From Giardia muris (lineage: Eukaryota; Fornicata; Diplomonadida; Hexamitidae): a stretch of DNA of 64,000 nucleotides. The translations under genes and the position numbers were made by a program. Shown one piece after another: positions 16,096 to 25,901 of the stretch (position 1 is its first letter; each line of letters begins with the position of its first letter). The notes beneath the pieces are model-generated. The model did not search any database, was not told the origin of the DNA, and saw nothing but the letters and a program-made list of their open reading frames with translations. The stretch spans positions 1,302,001-1,366,000 of the forward strand of contig CM016925.1 of NCBI GenBank assembly GCA_006247105.1, written 5' to 3'.

Positions 16096-18090
16096 ATGCC
16101 TGGAATTCTTCCCAGTATCCGGGTCTACAAGCGGGTGGGTGAGCATGTCCATCCTCTTGGGATCTTCTTTGCTTGGTTAACGGTAGCTATCGACATCTTC
16201 TTCCCGCTGGCGTTGGTTCAAACCACCGTCTGGGTGACGGGCCATCATCCTAATATTCCATATGCCCATGCGGGCTTTGGTGCCGCCATTGGTGGGATTC
16301 TATTGGCGAAATACCTAGTCTTTCCATTACGAGGGTTGGTCACAATGTCTTTGGTCTTATCAGCTATCCCCGCCTTGATTTGTGGGATCGTCGCAGTTAG
16401 TAACCCATCCAGTGCTGAAGGTGCGGCTTGGGGCAGTATTATCTTTGGTGGCCTCGGGATGGGGGCACGTCAATCAAGCTTACTCATCACAATGATTGAC
16501 GTCAAGACTTCCCAAGCCGGAAGCCGTGTTGGCTTTGTTCTAGCAATACCCTTCGTTATTACAGGCTTCCTCCTCATGAATACAATCCTTCTTGAGGAGA
16601 ATAACATGAACGCCTCCTCCTCAGCCACTACATCCACTAATATGGTAATGAGTCATCTTCTCCTCTTCTATGGCATTTGGCTCTCTTTCGCGGCGTTATT
16701 GGATAGTATCCTTCTACGCGTCTCGAAAGAAGTGCGCTCTCCAGAAAAGGTACCAGCGTTCAGGGTAGATTCCGGCTCTGCGGCATCGACCGTTATCCTT
16801 CCATCAAATATCAGAGGCTTCAAGGTTGGAAATGAGTACGTGGGGAATTACATGGGTACTACGTCCGCAAACATACATACATCATATCCTTATACCCCCT
16901 CCGACGTTAGTGAAGCAGCTACCAATACACATGCAGTCCTAGCCTCATCGATGGACGGTCCGTTTATGGTGGGAGTGCATAGCATTAACACATTGCAGAA
17001 CCTTGCCTTTGTTAGTTCGCAGCATGACATTACCTTCCAGACCTTTGTCCGTGCCTCGAAACATCTCTTACCGTTCACCATCGTCGCCTACTGCTTTCTT
17101 TATGCTTCTAGTACGCTTTTTGTCATTCAGTTTGCCCTTCTGAAGCTACCCACCATCTCCTTTCTTAGCTTGAATAGGACCTCCAACATAGGGTATATCT
17201 TGGGGTGTATGGCCTCTATGGTACTATTCTTGGCGTACGGAGCGCTAGAGTATTTCGCAGGTGCCCTTTGCCATGACCTATCACGTCTCTATGCCTCCCG
17301 ACCTCCTGATTATCCCGGTTCAACCATACCATCAAAGAACTTTATAACAGCTTTGCTCATTGCAATATTTGGGGGCCTTTCTTTATTCCTCCCACAAGTT
17401 ATCGTTTCAGCAATATGCAATGGACTTGATTGCACCGCTTCAGCCGCCTCCAACATAGGGTATCTTGTTTGGTTTTTCATGCTAATAGGCTTGTTCCTTG
17501 TAATGATTCAATTGGCACAGAGCGTGCTACATGTACTCCACTATGCTGAATGCTTGAGAGCCAGGTATAGTCGTTCCTTGATACGAGTATTAAGCCTATC
17601 AATGACCATTTGTGTCCCAGTTTTCCAGCTTCTAATGTTCGACTTGGCTCGCATAGAATATCTGAAGAACCACCCATCCATCCACTCATTAGTGATAACC
17701 ATAGTGTGCATAGTCTTTAATGCTATTGGCAACCTCTTTCTCCTTCTTTCTAAGGCTCACGGTGGAGTTGCAACTCTTGAGCTTGAGGAGCCAACGCCAA
17801 AGCTCGTCAGAAAGCCATTCACTGGTTACCAGCCCCTTGCAAGGGCAGAGTCGAACCGTGGGTGCAATATTGAGGGCGACTCTTCTTCGATTGCAGCAAT
17901 AGGTTGTATCAGTGAGGTCAAGTCTGCTGTTCCAAGCTCTCCTGTCTCACGGTATCAACGCGCAACCATTGATGAGACACCAACATCGTCGATGCATACA
18001 ACGCCACAGATCGAACAGACTCCTAAAACCAACACCATAGTTCACCCTCAGTCTCTTCGGGAACAGTCACACACGGAGCACGATCCATGA
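16096..18090 (+). CDS. 12-TM membrane protein, MFS-like layout
   Basis: 664 residues from ATG 16096 (context AAAAGAAAATG); the longest frame starts at a GTG 21 bases earlier. About six hydrophobic segments lie before residue 215 (for example FGAAIGGILLAKYLVF and IPFVITGFLLMNTILL), then a hydrophilic loop of about 110 residues, then six more (for example NIGYILGCMASMVLFLAYGA and LSLSMTICVPVFQLLMF). A cytoplasmic Ser/Thr-rich tail closes it. The 6+6 layout with a central loop is that of major facilitator transporters, but I see no family signature motif and the substrate is unknown. Its last 68 bases overlap a gene on the other strand. Confidence 0.75.
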   Translation: MPGILPSIRVYKRVGEHVHPLGIFFAWLTVAIDIFFPLALVQTTVWVTGHHPNIPYAHAGFGAAIGGILLAKYLVFPLRGLVTMSLVLSAIPALICGIVAVSNPSSAEGAAWGSIIFGGLGMGARQSSLLITMIDVKTSQAGSRVGFVLAIPFVITGFLLMNTILLEENNMNASSSATTSTNMVMSHLLLFYGIWLSFAALLDSILLRVSKEVRSPEKVPAFRVDSGSAASTVILPSNIRGFKVGNEYVGNYMGTTSANIHTSYPYTPSDVSEAATNTHAVLASSMDGPFMVGVHSINTLQNLAFVSSQHDITFQTFVRASKHLLPFTIVAYCFLYASSTLFVIQFALLKLPTISFLSLNRTSNIGYILGCMASMVLFLAYGALEYFAGALCHDLSRLYASRPPDYPGSTIPSKNFITALLIAIFGGLSLFLPQVIVSAICNGLDCTASAASNIGYLVWFFMLIGLFLVMIQLAQSVLHVLHYAECLRARYSRSLIRVLSLSMTICVPVFQLLMFDLARIEYLKNHPSIHSLVITIVCIVFNAIGNLFLLLSKAHGGVATLELEEPTPKLVRKPFTGYQPLARAESNRGCNIEGDSSSIAAIGCISEVKSAVPSSPVSRYQRATIDETPTSSMHTTPQIEQTPKTNTIVHPQSLREQSHTEHDP

Positions 18091-18433
18091 ACAGGTAAGC
18101 GGGATTCAGTTCAAGCTCGAAGTAGTAGCTTCTTGAGGTGCAAGACACCCGTGACAATGTCATCGTTGTCGATGGGAGAGGACCTAAGAAGGAACGACTT
18201 AGGATGTCGTAGCAGGCGTGGTAACACTCCTCGATCGTTAGTTCACGGCCCCAGGCATCAGGGAATGTCATGGGTTGAGATCTGTCGAAAGGCACATAAG
18301 AGGTGTCGGGAGCGGATGATCTATCTCCATGGTGGAGGTCAGATGATGGGGACCCTTGTTTCACGGGAGGCTCAAGGGCACCACTACCGGATGGATGATG
18401 CCGCTGATTTGGAGCGGCTATCACGAGATACAT
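18023..18433 (-). CDS. Unknown small protein (antisense overlap at 3' end)
   Basis: 136 residues from ATG 18433; the longest frame begins at a GTG. The first 50 residues are polar and probably disordered. From about residue 51 it looks folded: PMTFPDAWGRELTIEECYHACYDILSR (helical), then alternating strands, YYFELELNPAYLF, and a last stretch ending GELWCWF. No family recognised. It would explain the 426-bp space between two plus-strand genes and is divergent from the adaptor mu gene (83 bp). Its last 68 bases lie inside the transporter-like gene. An opposite-strand frame at 18133-18450 looks less protein-like. Confidence 0.5.
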   Translation of the reverse strand: MYLVIAAPNQRHHPSGSGALEPPVKQGSPSSDLHHGDRSSAPDTSYVPFDRSQPMTFPDAWGRELTIEECYHACYDILSRSFLGPLPSTTMTLSRVSCTSRSYYFELELNPAYLFMDRAPCVTVPEETEGELWCWF

Positions 18434-18516
18434 ATGAGTTGGGTATTTAAAGGCAACATGCACTACCGGATCATGGTACAGCTCGTATCGACTAGGGCGG
18501 GCAGGAGCCTTGTAAA

Positions 18517-19812
18517 ATGATTGAAAGCATAACCCTCTTGGACCACCTTGGCAAGGTGATCGTATCTCGGGATTACTTGATCCCCCTCGCGGACCGTATT
18601 TCCTCAGCCTTCACCGAGCAGGTGCTAAACGATGGACGGCTGAGTCCCGTTCTGATAGCGGATGGCTTGACGATTTGCTACAAGAAACATCGAAATACCT
18701 TCATTCTGGCGGCCACGCGTCACCAGCTTGATACTCTAACGATCTTCTTGCTCCTGGATAAGCTTGAGCAGACTCTTGAGCAACTCCTGGATGTGGTGAC
18801 GGAAGAAACGGTTTATCTTAACAAGGCTATGGTCTTGGACGTTTTGGATCTTATTTGCTGCTATGGACGGATCACACATGCTGATTCTGGTCAAATCTTG
18901 AGCTTATTGCAGCTCAGAACGAGATATGATGCTGCACGGATTGGACATGGTGTTTCCCTTCATTCCGTAGGTTCCAAAGGCAATATCACATACAAGTCGG
19001 TTCCAGAAGGTCTTCCAAACGTTGGTGGGCATGATAAGGAGTTGAGCCTTCTTATAACAGAAAAGACGGAGCTTGTCCTTTCAGATCAGAGCAAGTCGAT
19101 TGAGTCTTGTATAGTTCGTGGGTCGATTCATGTCACTTCGAAACTTAGTGAGCCGGCCACGGTCCGTGTGGTCATGTCGAACAACTTTTCTCTCGCCAAG
19201 GTCAAGGATGAACCTATCACATCCGAAACGGACATTATCGCCCCAGATGACATCCATATCCATAACTCCGTCGACTATGCGACGTTCTTCAAGCACGGGA
19301 TCTTCGTCTTCAAGCCAATAGATGATCCTTTCACACTTGTCTGGTATCGCCTCCATACAATCCGTCATGCCTTTGTGAAGTGTAAGATCCGAGAGAAAAA
19401 GGAACCATACGCGAAGGCACATCGTGAGTACTCGATCAAGCTAGAAACACACTACGGTAGTGACGTCGTCTCAAACGCAATAGTCGTTCGGATCCCAGTC
19501 CCATCGAATATCGACTCTCCTTCTTTGAGGGTGCCTAAGGGAAAGATGGAATACCTTCCGGCAGAACAGTGTGTAGAATGGCGCTTAGGCTCAGTCCCAG
19601 GGAAGACGATCCTTCGTGGTACCCTCACCTTCGGTATTCCTTCTATTGGTTCCCCAGTCCTGATTTGGACTCCTGTCGTCATCACCTACGATATCCCGTT
19701 CGTCTGTACAAGTGGGCTAGCCATCAAGAGCTGTACTATCGAGGATGTCCCAAACACCCATGTCTCCTTCCAATACCGATCTCAAGGGAGAATCATCTCA
19801 CGTAAATTCTGA
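18517..19812 (+). CDS. Adaptor protein complex medium (mu) subunit
   Basis: 431 residues, the usual length for mu subunits. It opens with the longin-type start MIESITLLDHLGKVIVSRDY, and an N-terminal domain runs to about 145 (DTLTIFLLLDKLEQTLEQLL helix). The mu-homology domain covers about 160-431, ending in the beta pattern IPFVCTSGLAIKSC with a final strand FQYRSQGRI, close to the end of mu-1/mu-2. Mu subunits bind tyrosine-based sorting signals and load cargo into coated vesicles. The sequence is too diverged to tell AP-1 from AP-2 or a paralogue. ATG context TGTAAAATG. Confidence 0.85.
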   Translation: MIESITLLDHLGKVIVSRDYLIPLADRISSAFTEQVLNDGRLSPVLIADGLTICYKKHRNTFILAATRHQLDTLTIFLLLDKLEQTLEQLLDVVTEETVYLNKAMVLDVLDLICCYGRITHADSGQILSLLQLRTRYDAARIGHGVSLHSVGSKGNITYKSVPEGLPNVGGHDKELSLLITEKTELVLSDQSKSIESCIVRGSIHVTSKLSEPATVRVVMSNNFSLAKVKDEPITSETDIIAPDDIHIHNSVDYATFFKHGIFVFKPIDDPFTLVWYRLHTIRHAFVKCKIREKKEPYAKAHREYSIKLETHYGSDVVSNAIVVRIPVPSNIDSPSLRVPKGKMEYLPAEQCVEWRLGSVPGKTILRGTLTFGIPSIGSPVLIWTPVVITYDIPFVCTSGLAIKSCTIEDVPNTHVSFQYRSQGRIISRKF

Positions 19813-19842
19813 TTCACAACCAAACCTCTTTCTTCTTCTAAG

Positions 19843-20076
19843 TCACTTTCCAATGACAGCTTCCGCCTTCTCTTTCTCTTTCTCAGGGATCTCGAGGACT
19901 GGCTTCCGCTTGTTATGGCTAAGAAGCCATTGCCCAAGCCACAGCAAAGGCTTCGCTGGCCGCTCCTTCGCAAGTGCGATCGCACCGTCATTGAGGTATT
20001 GGATGATGTTCTGCTCGGTTATGTACTGCTGGATCTCGGCATCGCTATACTCTACGCCTGTGATATAGTCCGTCAT
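19843..20076 (-). CDS. Dpy-30 motif small protein
   Basis: 77 residues from ATG 20076; the longest frame begins at TTG. Residues 24-55 form a Dpy-30/RII-alpha-like helix pair (IIQYLNDGAIALAKERPAKP, then LLWLGQWLLSHN), matching the pattern LxxGLxALAKERPxNPxxxLAxYLLxxN. Such proteins dimerise and bind an amphipathic helix of a partner. In animals DPY30 belongs to the COMPASS histone methyltransferase; in flagellates several Dpy-30 proteins sit in radial spokes. Which applies here cannot be told from sequence. The C-terminus is a short charged helix. The upstream minus-strand gene ends 17 bp away. Confidence 0.82.
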   Translation of the reverse strand: MTDYITGVEYSDAEIQQYITEQNIIQYLNDGAIALAKERPAKPLLWLGQWLLSHNKRKPVLEIPEKEKEKAEAVIGK

Positions 20077-20093
20077 GATTTTTACTCGGGGCG

Positions 20094-22466
20094 TCAAGCG
20101 AAATCCACCGTCGAATCGCTACCCAGCAATCCGCGGTCGTCGTCGGAGACGAGCTCCTTCTCGGGAGCGGCCGACTCCGCATGCCTACGCTTACTCGCCC
20201 TACGTCGCCGAAGGTATACAACAATTCCCGCACTCGTCACAATTATCGCAATAACAAGTGCCACGGCAAAGAGAATGAAGACGGTCACCTGCTTATGACC
20301 GGACTCATTCACGCTACAGCTACCATCTCTCGCGAGGTAGCCAGACTTACAAGCGGCACAGTTCTTAGTTGGATCACGCCCTCCAGCACAAGTACATACT
20401 CCATTAGTACAGGTGCCATGGCTAGCACATACAGTCCCATCCGGAGCCATGCAAGTATCGGTTTGACAGACTCCCAAGATGGATTTCATCCCAGAAGGGC
20501 ATTGTATGTCATTGTAGGTGATTGGAATGTTGCAATTGGACCCATCATACCCAGGAAGACAAACGTAACAAGCCGCGGCCGGGTCAAAGTTGAATGGGCA
20601 TTGACAAATACCATCAACACATGTACCACCATTTGCGCAGCTAACGGTGCATGCTTTAACCGTACATGCCCCAGTGGGATCCTGTGTGAGACCGGAGGTG
20701 CAGGTATCGCAAACACCATCTGCAAACGGGTCGTCACAGATGCAACGCCCGAAGACCGAACACGTTCCACGGCCATTACAGACGAGGGCGTTAGTTCCGG
20801 CGCTAGAAATGCAAGGGGGATATGTGCACTCCCAGTTTCCGGAGGATAGGTTTTGTGCACATATCTTATCAGAATCACAAGGCTCAGGGCAGTTCTCCGC
20901 AGCTGATGGGTAGCATAGCTTTGTCTTCGGATCTTGGTCATACCCGTCGGCACACTCTGTGCAAGCCGACCCGTTGTAACCAATATCACAGTTGCACTGG
21001 TCGTTGTCATACGCACCATGGCCGCAGAGCTTTGGTGGTTGAGTATCGGCGATCAGTTCATTACGGTAACATGTGTCGTTGAGGCATGTAAACAAATAGG
21101 ATTCGCAAGGCTCCGTGCAGATCGTAGTTATGCAAGCTTCATTGGTAGCGGTGAGGTTATATCCATTCAAGCACTCTATGCAATAGCTCGGGTCGTCATC
21201 CTTACAGCGGCTGCACCCACTAACCGTACAGGCCGTCACACAGCCGGTGGCGACACCCGTGTAGGTTGGCTTACAGGAGTAACAGTTCCCAAGGTTGTAC
21301 AGATCGCATTCTTCGCAGTTCACGGGGCACTCGGACGGACGCTCCTCGCACCCATCCGTGTAGATATTGTAGATGTACCCCTCAGAACACAGCGTGCAGG
21401 CCGTCTCGGCTGTACGTAAAGGATCTGTACACTCGCAGCCACCCAAGCTGCAGGTCCCTCGATTGTTGCAAACGGTGAGGCCGAACGTATAACTTGAATA
21501 CTGATACGGAATAGGATGCACACACTCGGAATCAAACAACGCAGAACTACCATCGGGAAGGTAGAAGCAGGCCTTCTCGCCCACACCACCATCATAGGGG
21601 CAGTAGGGTGGGCAGTTGTCCGGTGTGGCCAGGTCATCAAAACAACGCACACAGATGGTCGGATCATTGGGGGCGCAGGCGCGACAGCCTGAAGAGATCT
21701 GGCAGGTATCGTTACAGTCATTCTCAACGTTTGTCATCCCGTCGTTGCATAGTATGCAGTTCTGCTCGGCATCACAGAGCGCACAATTCGGCTTATCGGT
21801 ACAGTTCCTGACCGGAGCACACTCGTAGTTGGTCGTGAAAATGGATGCATACCCATCATCGCACGTGCTGCAATTAAGATAGGAGAGCGTCGGGTTACAA
21901 TGGCAGCCAGGAGGACACGGGAACCCGCAATATTGACTAGGCCCGAAGAAACCCTCCTTACAAGTTACGCACGTAAAAGTAGCGATATCGCAGAGCTCAC
22001 AGTGCTCTTGGAAGAGGCCAGTGCAATAGTTCTCATGGCATTTCCCATCCTTAAGAACGTAACCTGGAAGACACTGTGTACATTGCGTAGTTGGATCGAG
22101 AAGTGGATCTTCACACTCACAGATGTATGGTGGTTCCGAATCATCAATGAGGCACTTTCCCACGCCTGCACAAGGTTTCTTACCCCCTCTTGGAATGCAT
22201 TCTAAGGGAATACAGCCCTCATCTGGGATGAGAGAAAAGATGTTATAACACTCACTACAAGTCCCATCGTTGGCAGGGGTACGGCACCCAAAGAGCACAA
22301 CATCGTTGAAACTGGCAAAACAAAGGCCAAAAGATTCCGCGAGCTCAAAGCCTGGCTCACACCCTAAACAGGACCCATTCTCTTTGCACTCCACACAATG
22401 CTCTATATCAAAGCCCCCACAGTTCAACGCGGCTACTAATATCAGAAAGCAAAGGGATACCAGCAT
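20094..22466 (-). CDS. High-cysteine membrane protein (EGF/tenascin-like)
   Basis: 790 residues. Signal peptide about 1-16 (MLVSLCFLILVAALNC). The ectodomain is filled with CxxC and EGF-like units (CNGRGTCS, CICDDPF, CNCDIGYNGSACTEC, HGTCTNGVCTC). One transmembrane helix lies at about 726-751 (VFILFAVALVIAIIVTSAGI) followed by a tail of about 39 residues with RRRR and an acidic end. Giardia variant surface proteins end in CRGKA; this one does not, so it belongs to the high-cysteine membrane or tenascin-like group, displayed at the surface or in the secretory path. The tail contains a dileucine-type motif (DDRGLL). ATG context AAAAATATG. Confidence 0.9.
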   Translation of the reverse strand: MLVSLCFLILVAALNCGGFDIEHCVECKENGSCLGCEPGFELAESFGLCFASFNDVVLFGCRTPANDGTCSECYNIFSLIPDEGCIPLECIPRGGKKPCAGVGKCLIDDSEPPYICECEDPLLDPTTQCTQCLPGYVLKDGKCHENYCTGLFQEHCELCDIATFTCVTCKEGFFGPSQYCGFPCPPGCHCNPTLSYLNCSTCDDGYASIFTTNYECAPVRNCTDKPNCALCDAEQNCILCNDGMTNVENDCNDTCQISSGCRACAPNDPTICVRCFDDLATPDNCPPYCPYDGGVGEKACFYLPDGSSALFDSECVHPIPYQYSSYTFGLTVCNNRGTCSLGGCECTDPLRTAETACTLCSEGYIYNIYTDGCEERPSECPVNCEECDLYNLGNCYSCKPTYTGVATGCVTACTVSGCSRCKDDDPSYCIECLNGYNLTATNEACITTICTEPCESYLFTCLNDTCYRNELIADTQPPKLCGHGAYDNDQCNCDIGYNGSACTECADGYDQDPKTKLCYPSAAENCPEPCDSDKICAQNLSSGNWECTYPPCISSAGTNALVCNGRGTCSVFGRCICDDPFADGVCDTCTSGLTQDPTGACTVKACTVSCANGGTCVDGICQCPFNFDPAAACYVCLPGYDGSNCNIPITYNDIQCPSGMKSILGVCQTDTCMAPDGTVCASHGTCTNGVCTCAGGRDPTKNCAACKSGYLARDGSCSVNESGHKQVTVFILFAVALVIAIIVTSAGIVVYLRRRRASKRRHAESAAPEKELVSDDDRGLLGSDSTVDFA

Positions 22467-22487
22467 ATTTTTGCATTGCTCGCCACG

Positions 22488-25400
22488 TCAATCTGTGGCC
22501 ACATCTGTTTGGCGATGCAACTGTTCTATCATTGTGGCGGAAAGCCCAAAGTATGGGAGGCCACTAACTAGGTTAAAGTCCTTCTTGGGGTCATTCTCAA
22601 CCCCTTCCAGCATTCTATCAACCAAGTGTTCTGCAAGGTCGAATACCGATAATGGTTGGACATACTTTGAGACAGCAAGGCTAACCAACATATCACACGT
22701 TTCGCCCGAGAAGGCTGCAGGAGATGTCTTCGATACCTCAAAAGCATTGATATCTGTATTGGGCTTTTGTGCATCTGTACAGACGTCCATATCCTCGGTG
22801 CTTTCCGACTGTCCGTTACGTTGCGGACGTTTAATACGCATTCGAACCCAATATTGTCCGCCCTCCGTCGTATAAGTGCGTAATGTATCATCTCCATCAT
22901 CTGATTCGGAAATGTACTCAACCAGGCGGTCTCCCTCGTAACAGGAGTACTGCCGTCGTACACGTTGGGTCTCTTTATCGAAGACCAAACGATATTTCCT
23001 TTCTTCTATCGTCATCGGTTCATCTGCAGGTGCACGCCCTACTCTCCCAGGGATATCATAATACACCAGGACGTCATTCTCGGGTGAGATGTATCGAAGC
23101 TCGCCACGTGCGTCACGAACAAGATGTCGTCGAACCTTACTATTCGCGCCGACGATGAGCGTGGTTCCCTCGACGTTGTCACGATCCTTCTCCTTGTGGC
23201 GGGCTATACGGGCGTGGGTCAAAAAGGTATCGAGATCGAATTCGTCAATCTCCTCCTTTTCTTCGTCTTTCCCAGAATTCTCTCCTCTCGTCACATCCCG
23301 TCCCTCGGCATACTGATATTGCTTGATATATGCTTCGAGGTCAGCTTCGAAGCGTCTCTCATCGTACTCTTCAAGATGTCGTTGACGAAGGAAGATCTTT
23401 GGAGCCGAAAAGCTCTTTTCTGGTGGATTATCTATGGTCCGATCCCATGGCCGTATCGTCACGTCAGTAAGAACAGGCTCTGCCTCGGGAGGATGGAACG
23501 CGGCCAGTTCTGACCACGTCGCAGTATTTAGCGTCCGAATGCTTACCTTTTCTAACGTTGATATTACCATATAGAATAACGGGGAGCAGGAATCCCATGT
23601 TTCGAATGACCAGCTAAAAGATCCAGTGGCTGGGAGCTGTGCAACATGTAACGGAAACATGAACCGATCTCGTTGTGGAGATACCGTCATTTGAGTTAAT
23701 GGCTCTTGAGAAATATCTTTAGTTGAATTCCCGATCTGTGCTGCTTCAAGTAGAGCGACATCCAGCTTTGCACCGAGCTTCTGAGTGCTCTCCTCAATTT
23801 CATGAAGTACGTTACGTCCAATGGCGGAAAACTTGGCCGTTTCTCGTAATGTATTTGAACGACTACTTAAAGGGAGAGATCGACTAAGCATCAATGCATT
23901 TGCTTGGCTTGGCATCTTTCCTTCTTGAAGCTCACGTGATATTGAGACGATATTCGCCGAAATTAATGCCATGATCCCTTCTGGGTCATCCTTACTAATT
24001 CCTGATAAGCCTGGGCGCATAAGATAAGGCTTTTTCAACGCTGGACGCTTACGTCGACCATTCTTCAAAACATTACAATGAAGGACTAGTCGTGATAATG
24101 AGCCCGATAAATTCAGATCCACGTTATCATAAAGCTCCGCAGCTGTATCCACAAGGCCCGCTCGATAGTTCTGGATCATATTCGTTCCTGAGGTTTGATA
24201 GTTTAGACCAGCAAGGGTGCTAATCGTCTGCGAGAGAAGTAGGTGTGGGTCATCAGGTCTTTTCATCGAGCTGGTTGTCGACTCGTCCGTTGGGTTCGAT
24301 TTAGAGTGAGGTACAGGTGGGTCAGAAGCAAAGATGCTTGGTGAATCAGATCCCTCATCATCGGTTGTTGTTCTTTGCGGGGCGAACCGCTTCCGACGGA
24401 TGTTAGCTGTGTTTATGGACGAAACCGTCGGCTCATCTGATATAGTGGTGGAGGTGGGAGGCTTTGGCGGAGGGCAAGGAGGTACTACCGACTGTGGGGC
24501 TTCGAAGTCGTCTAAAGCTTGAATACACGCATGAATATGATCGTACATCTTGACTAGATCTTCAATAGGAGCGAGCCTTTTGACAGTGGTTGAACGCCAG
24601 GCAATGAAGTAAAGACTTCGGTCTAGGTTATGTGCGACGTTGATCGTAATTGTCATTCGACGTACATAACCTTCAGGCCGCTTTCCTACGGTTGGTTGTT
24701 GAGACGTCATGAGCTCGCGGTGCAAGTCTGCGTAAGTTCTCATCTGTTGCACCTCCAAGGTTGCTGTCCGTTGTAAGAAGGTGTTAGGAAGGCCATCGTT
24801 AGTATCAGGAACATCATAGATGGCACCTGCAAACACACCCCCAAGAAATCCTGCCTTGACCTCAGCCATTCCAATACTCACGGCCTTACTCAAAGGAGTG
24901 ATTTCTCTTAATGCAAGGGTGGCTAGATATGAATCGGCTCGTTGAAGAAGTTGTGTTTCATAAAGTGTGACAGTTCCAATAGCCACTTGTAACAATAGAA
25001 AGCGAGCAATAATCGTGAGGTGCTCAAGCCCCGCGTTCTTACTGTTGAAGCATCGGTCTACGCTCGTTGTTGTAGCAAGACGGCCGAATAGGGGTATAAT
25101 GAACTGAAGACAGAGTTCTCGCAGGACACGTCGTAATGGGCGGAAATGAATCGCACGCGGATCAAGGGAGAAGAGACGGATAAGATAGCCCAGGATAAGC
25201 ACCGTGTAATCACTGACTAAGGAGAGGTTCGTCAAAGCCAAAAGAAGGACTTGCAAGTTCGTGTTACTAAGAAAGGTCTTAAGGAAGTGCATGTATTGCA
25301 AAGACCCGTGCATAAGCCGGTTCGCATGTTCTATGACACCAATGTAACGTCCAGTCGCATGTAAAGCTTCTTCCAATGCACTACTCGACTCCCCAGAATA

Positions 25401-25901
25401 TAACTGTCGAATATATGCGGGCCAGAGTTGAAGGACGTCCACCATCTCGTTCTGTAGAGCCGAATCTATATCGATGTCACCAGCACTCTGGACAAGCTGA
25501 TTAAGAGTGTTAAGCCAGATCATCGATCCCTCGGTTAACTGGTGTGATTTCTGAGTCGTTCCCCCCACCGCTTTATGTCCTGCTATGCGGTCTCCACGGA
25601 TAGGTGTAAGTGAACTAAGTTCACGGGAATAAGTACCAAGAGATCCTGTATAGACCTGGCCGGGTGGGCCATAGACGATATCCTGAAGCTCCTTTCGGAT
25701 CATGGTTAGGTCGGGAGTCGATGCATTACGTTTGAGAGCTATAGAACCTGGCTGGGTCAATGACTTGGATCGCTTCATCAGTGGTGGCCGATGCGAGACG
25801 GAGCGTGGGGCGCTTGTTAACCCGGTGCACAAGTGTCCCGGCGTCCTTTTCACGCGTAAGACCACTTCATCGGGATGCACCGATGGATATTCCAGCCACA
25901 T
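22488..25901 (-). CDS. Large unknown protein
   Basis: 1,137 residues from ATG 25901 (context CATTTTAATG). An ATG at 26066 is in frame but would overlap the divergent gene by 161 bp; the longest frame starts at TTG. Residues about 110-300 are helical and armadillo-like (FLSNTNLQVLLLALTNLSLV), with a faint similarity to the DUF908 region of HUWE1/TOM1 ligases, but no HECT domain follows. A Pro/Ser/Thr-rich linker spans about 470-545. The C-terminal third has a charged segment (GKDEEKEEIDEF) and a beta-rich part (KYRLVFDKETQRVRRQYSCY). I cannot assign a function. It starts 4 bp from the ATG of the gene on the other strand. Confidence 0.75.
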   Translation of the reverse strand: MWLEYPSVHPDEVVLRVKRTPGHLCTGLTSAPRSVSHRPPLMKRSKSLTQPGSIALKRNASTPDLTMIRKELQDIVYGPPGQVYTGSLGTYSRELSSLTPIRGDRIAGHKAVGGTTQKSHQLTEGSMIWLNTLNQLVQSAGDIDIDSALQNEMVDVLQLWPAYIRQLYSGESSSALEEALHATGRYIGVIEHANRLMHGSLQYMHFLKTFLSNTNLQVLLLALTNLSLVSDYTVLILGYLIRLFSLDPRAIHFRPLRRVLRELCLQFIIPLFGRLATTTSVDRCFNSKNAGLEHLTIIARFLLLQVAIGTVTLYETQLLQRADSYLATLALREITPLSKAVSIGMAEVKAGFLGGVFAGAIYDVPDTNDGLPNTFLQRTATLEVQQMRTYADLHRELMTSQQPTVGKRPEGYVRRMTITINVAHNLDRSLYFIAWRSTTVKRLAPIEDLVKMYDHIHACIQALDDFEAPQSVVPPCPPPKPPTSTTISDEPTVSSINTANIRRKRFAPQRTTTDDEGSDSPSIFASDPPVPHSKSNPTDESTTSSMKRPDDPHLLLSQTISTLAGLNYQTSGTNMIQNYRAGLVDTAAELYDNVDLNLSGSLSRLVLHCNVLKNGRRKRPALKKPYLMRPGLSGISKDDPEGIMALISANIVSISRELQEGKMPSQANALMLSRSLPLSSRSNTLRETAKFSAIGRNVLHEIEESTQKLGAKLDVALLEAAQIGNSTKDISQEPLTQMTVSPQRDRFMFPLHVAQLPATGSFSWSFETWDSCSPLFYMVISTLEKVSIRTLNTATWSELAAFHPPEAEPVLTDVTIRPWDRTIDNPPEKSFSAPKIFLRQRHLEEYDERRFEADLEAYIKQYQYAEGRDVTRGENSGKDEEKEEIDEFDLDTFLTHARIARHKEKDRDNVEGTTLIVGANSKVRRHLVRDARGELRYISPENDVLVYYDIPGRVGRAPADEPMTIEERKYRLVFDKETQRVRRQYSCYEGDRLVEYISESDDGDDTLRTYTTEGGQYWVRMRIKRPQRNGQSESTEDMDVCTDAQKPNTDINAFEVSKTSPAAFSGETCDMLVSLAVSKYVQPLSVFDLAEHLVDRMLEGVENDPKKDFNLVSGLPYFGLSATMIEQLHRQTDVATD

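Noticed and set aside
18133..18450. 105-codon plus-strand frame between the transporter and the mu gene
   Set aside because: Charged and Arg/Gly-rich without fold-like pattern; the minus-strand frame over the same bases is more protein-like.
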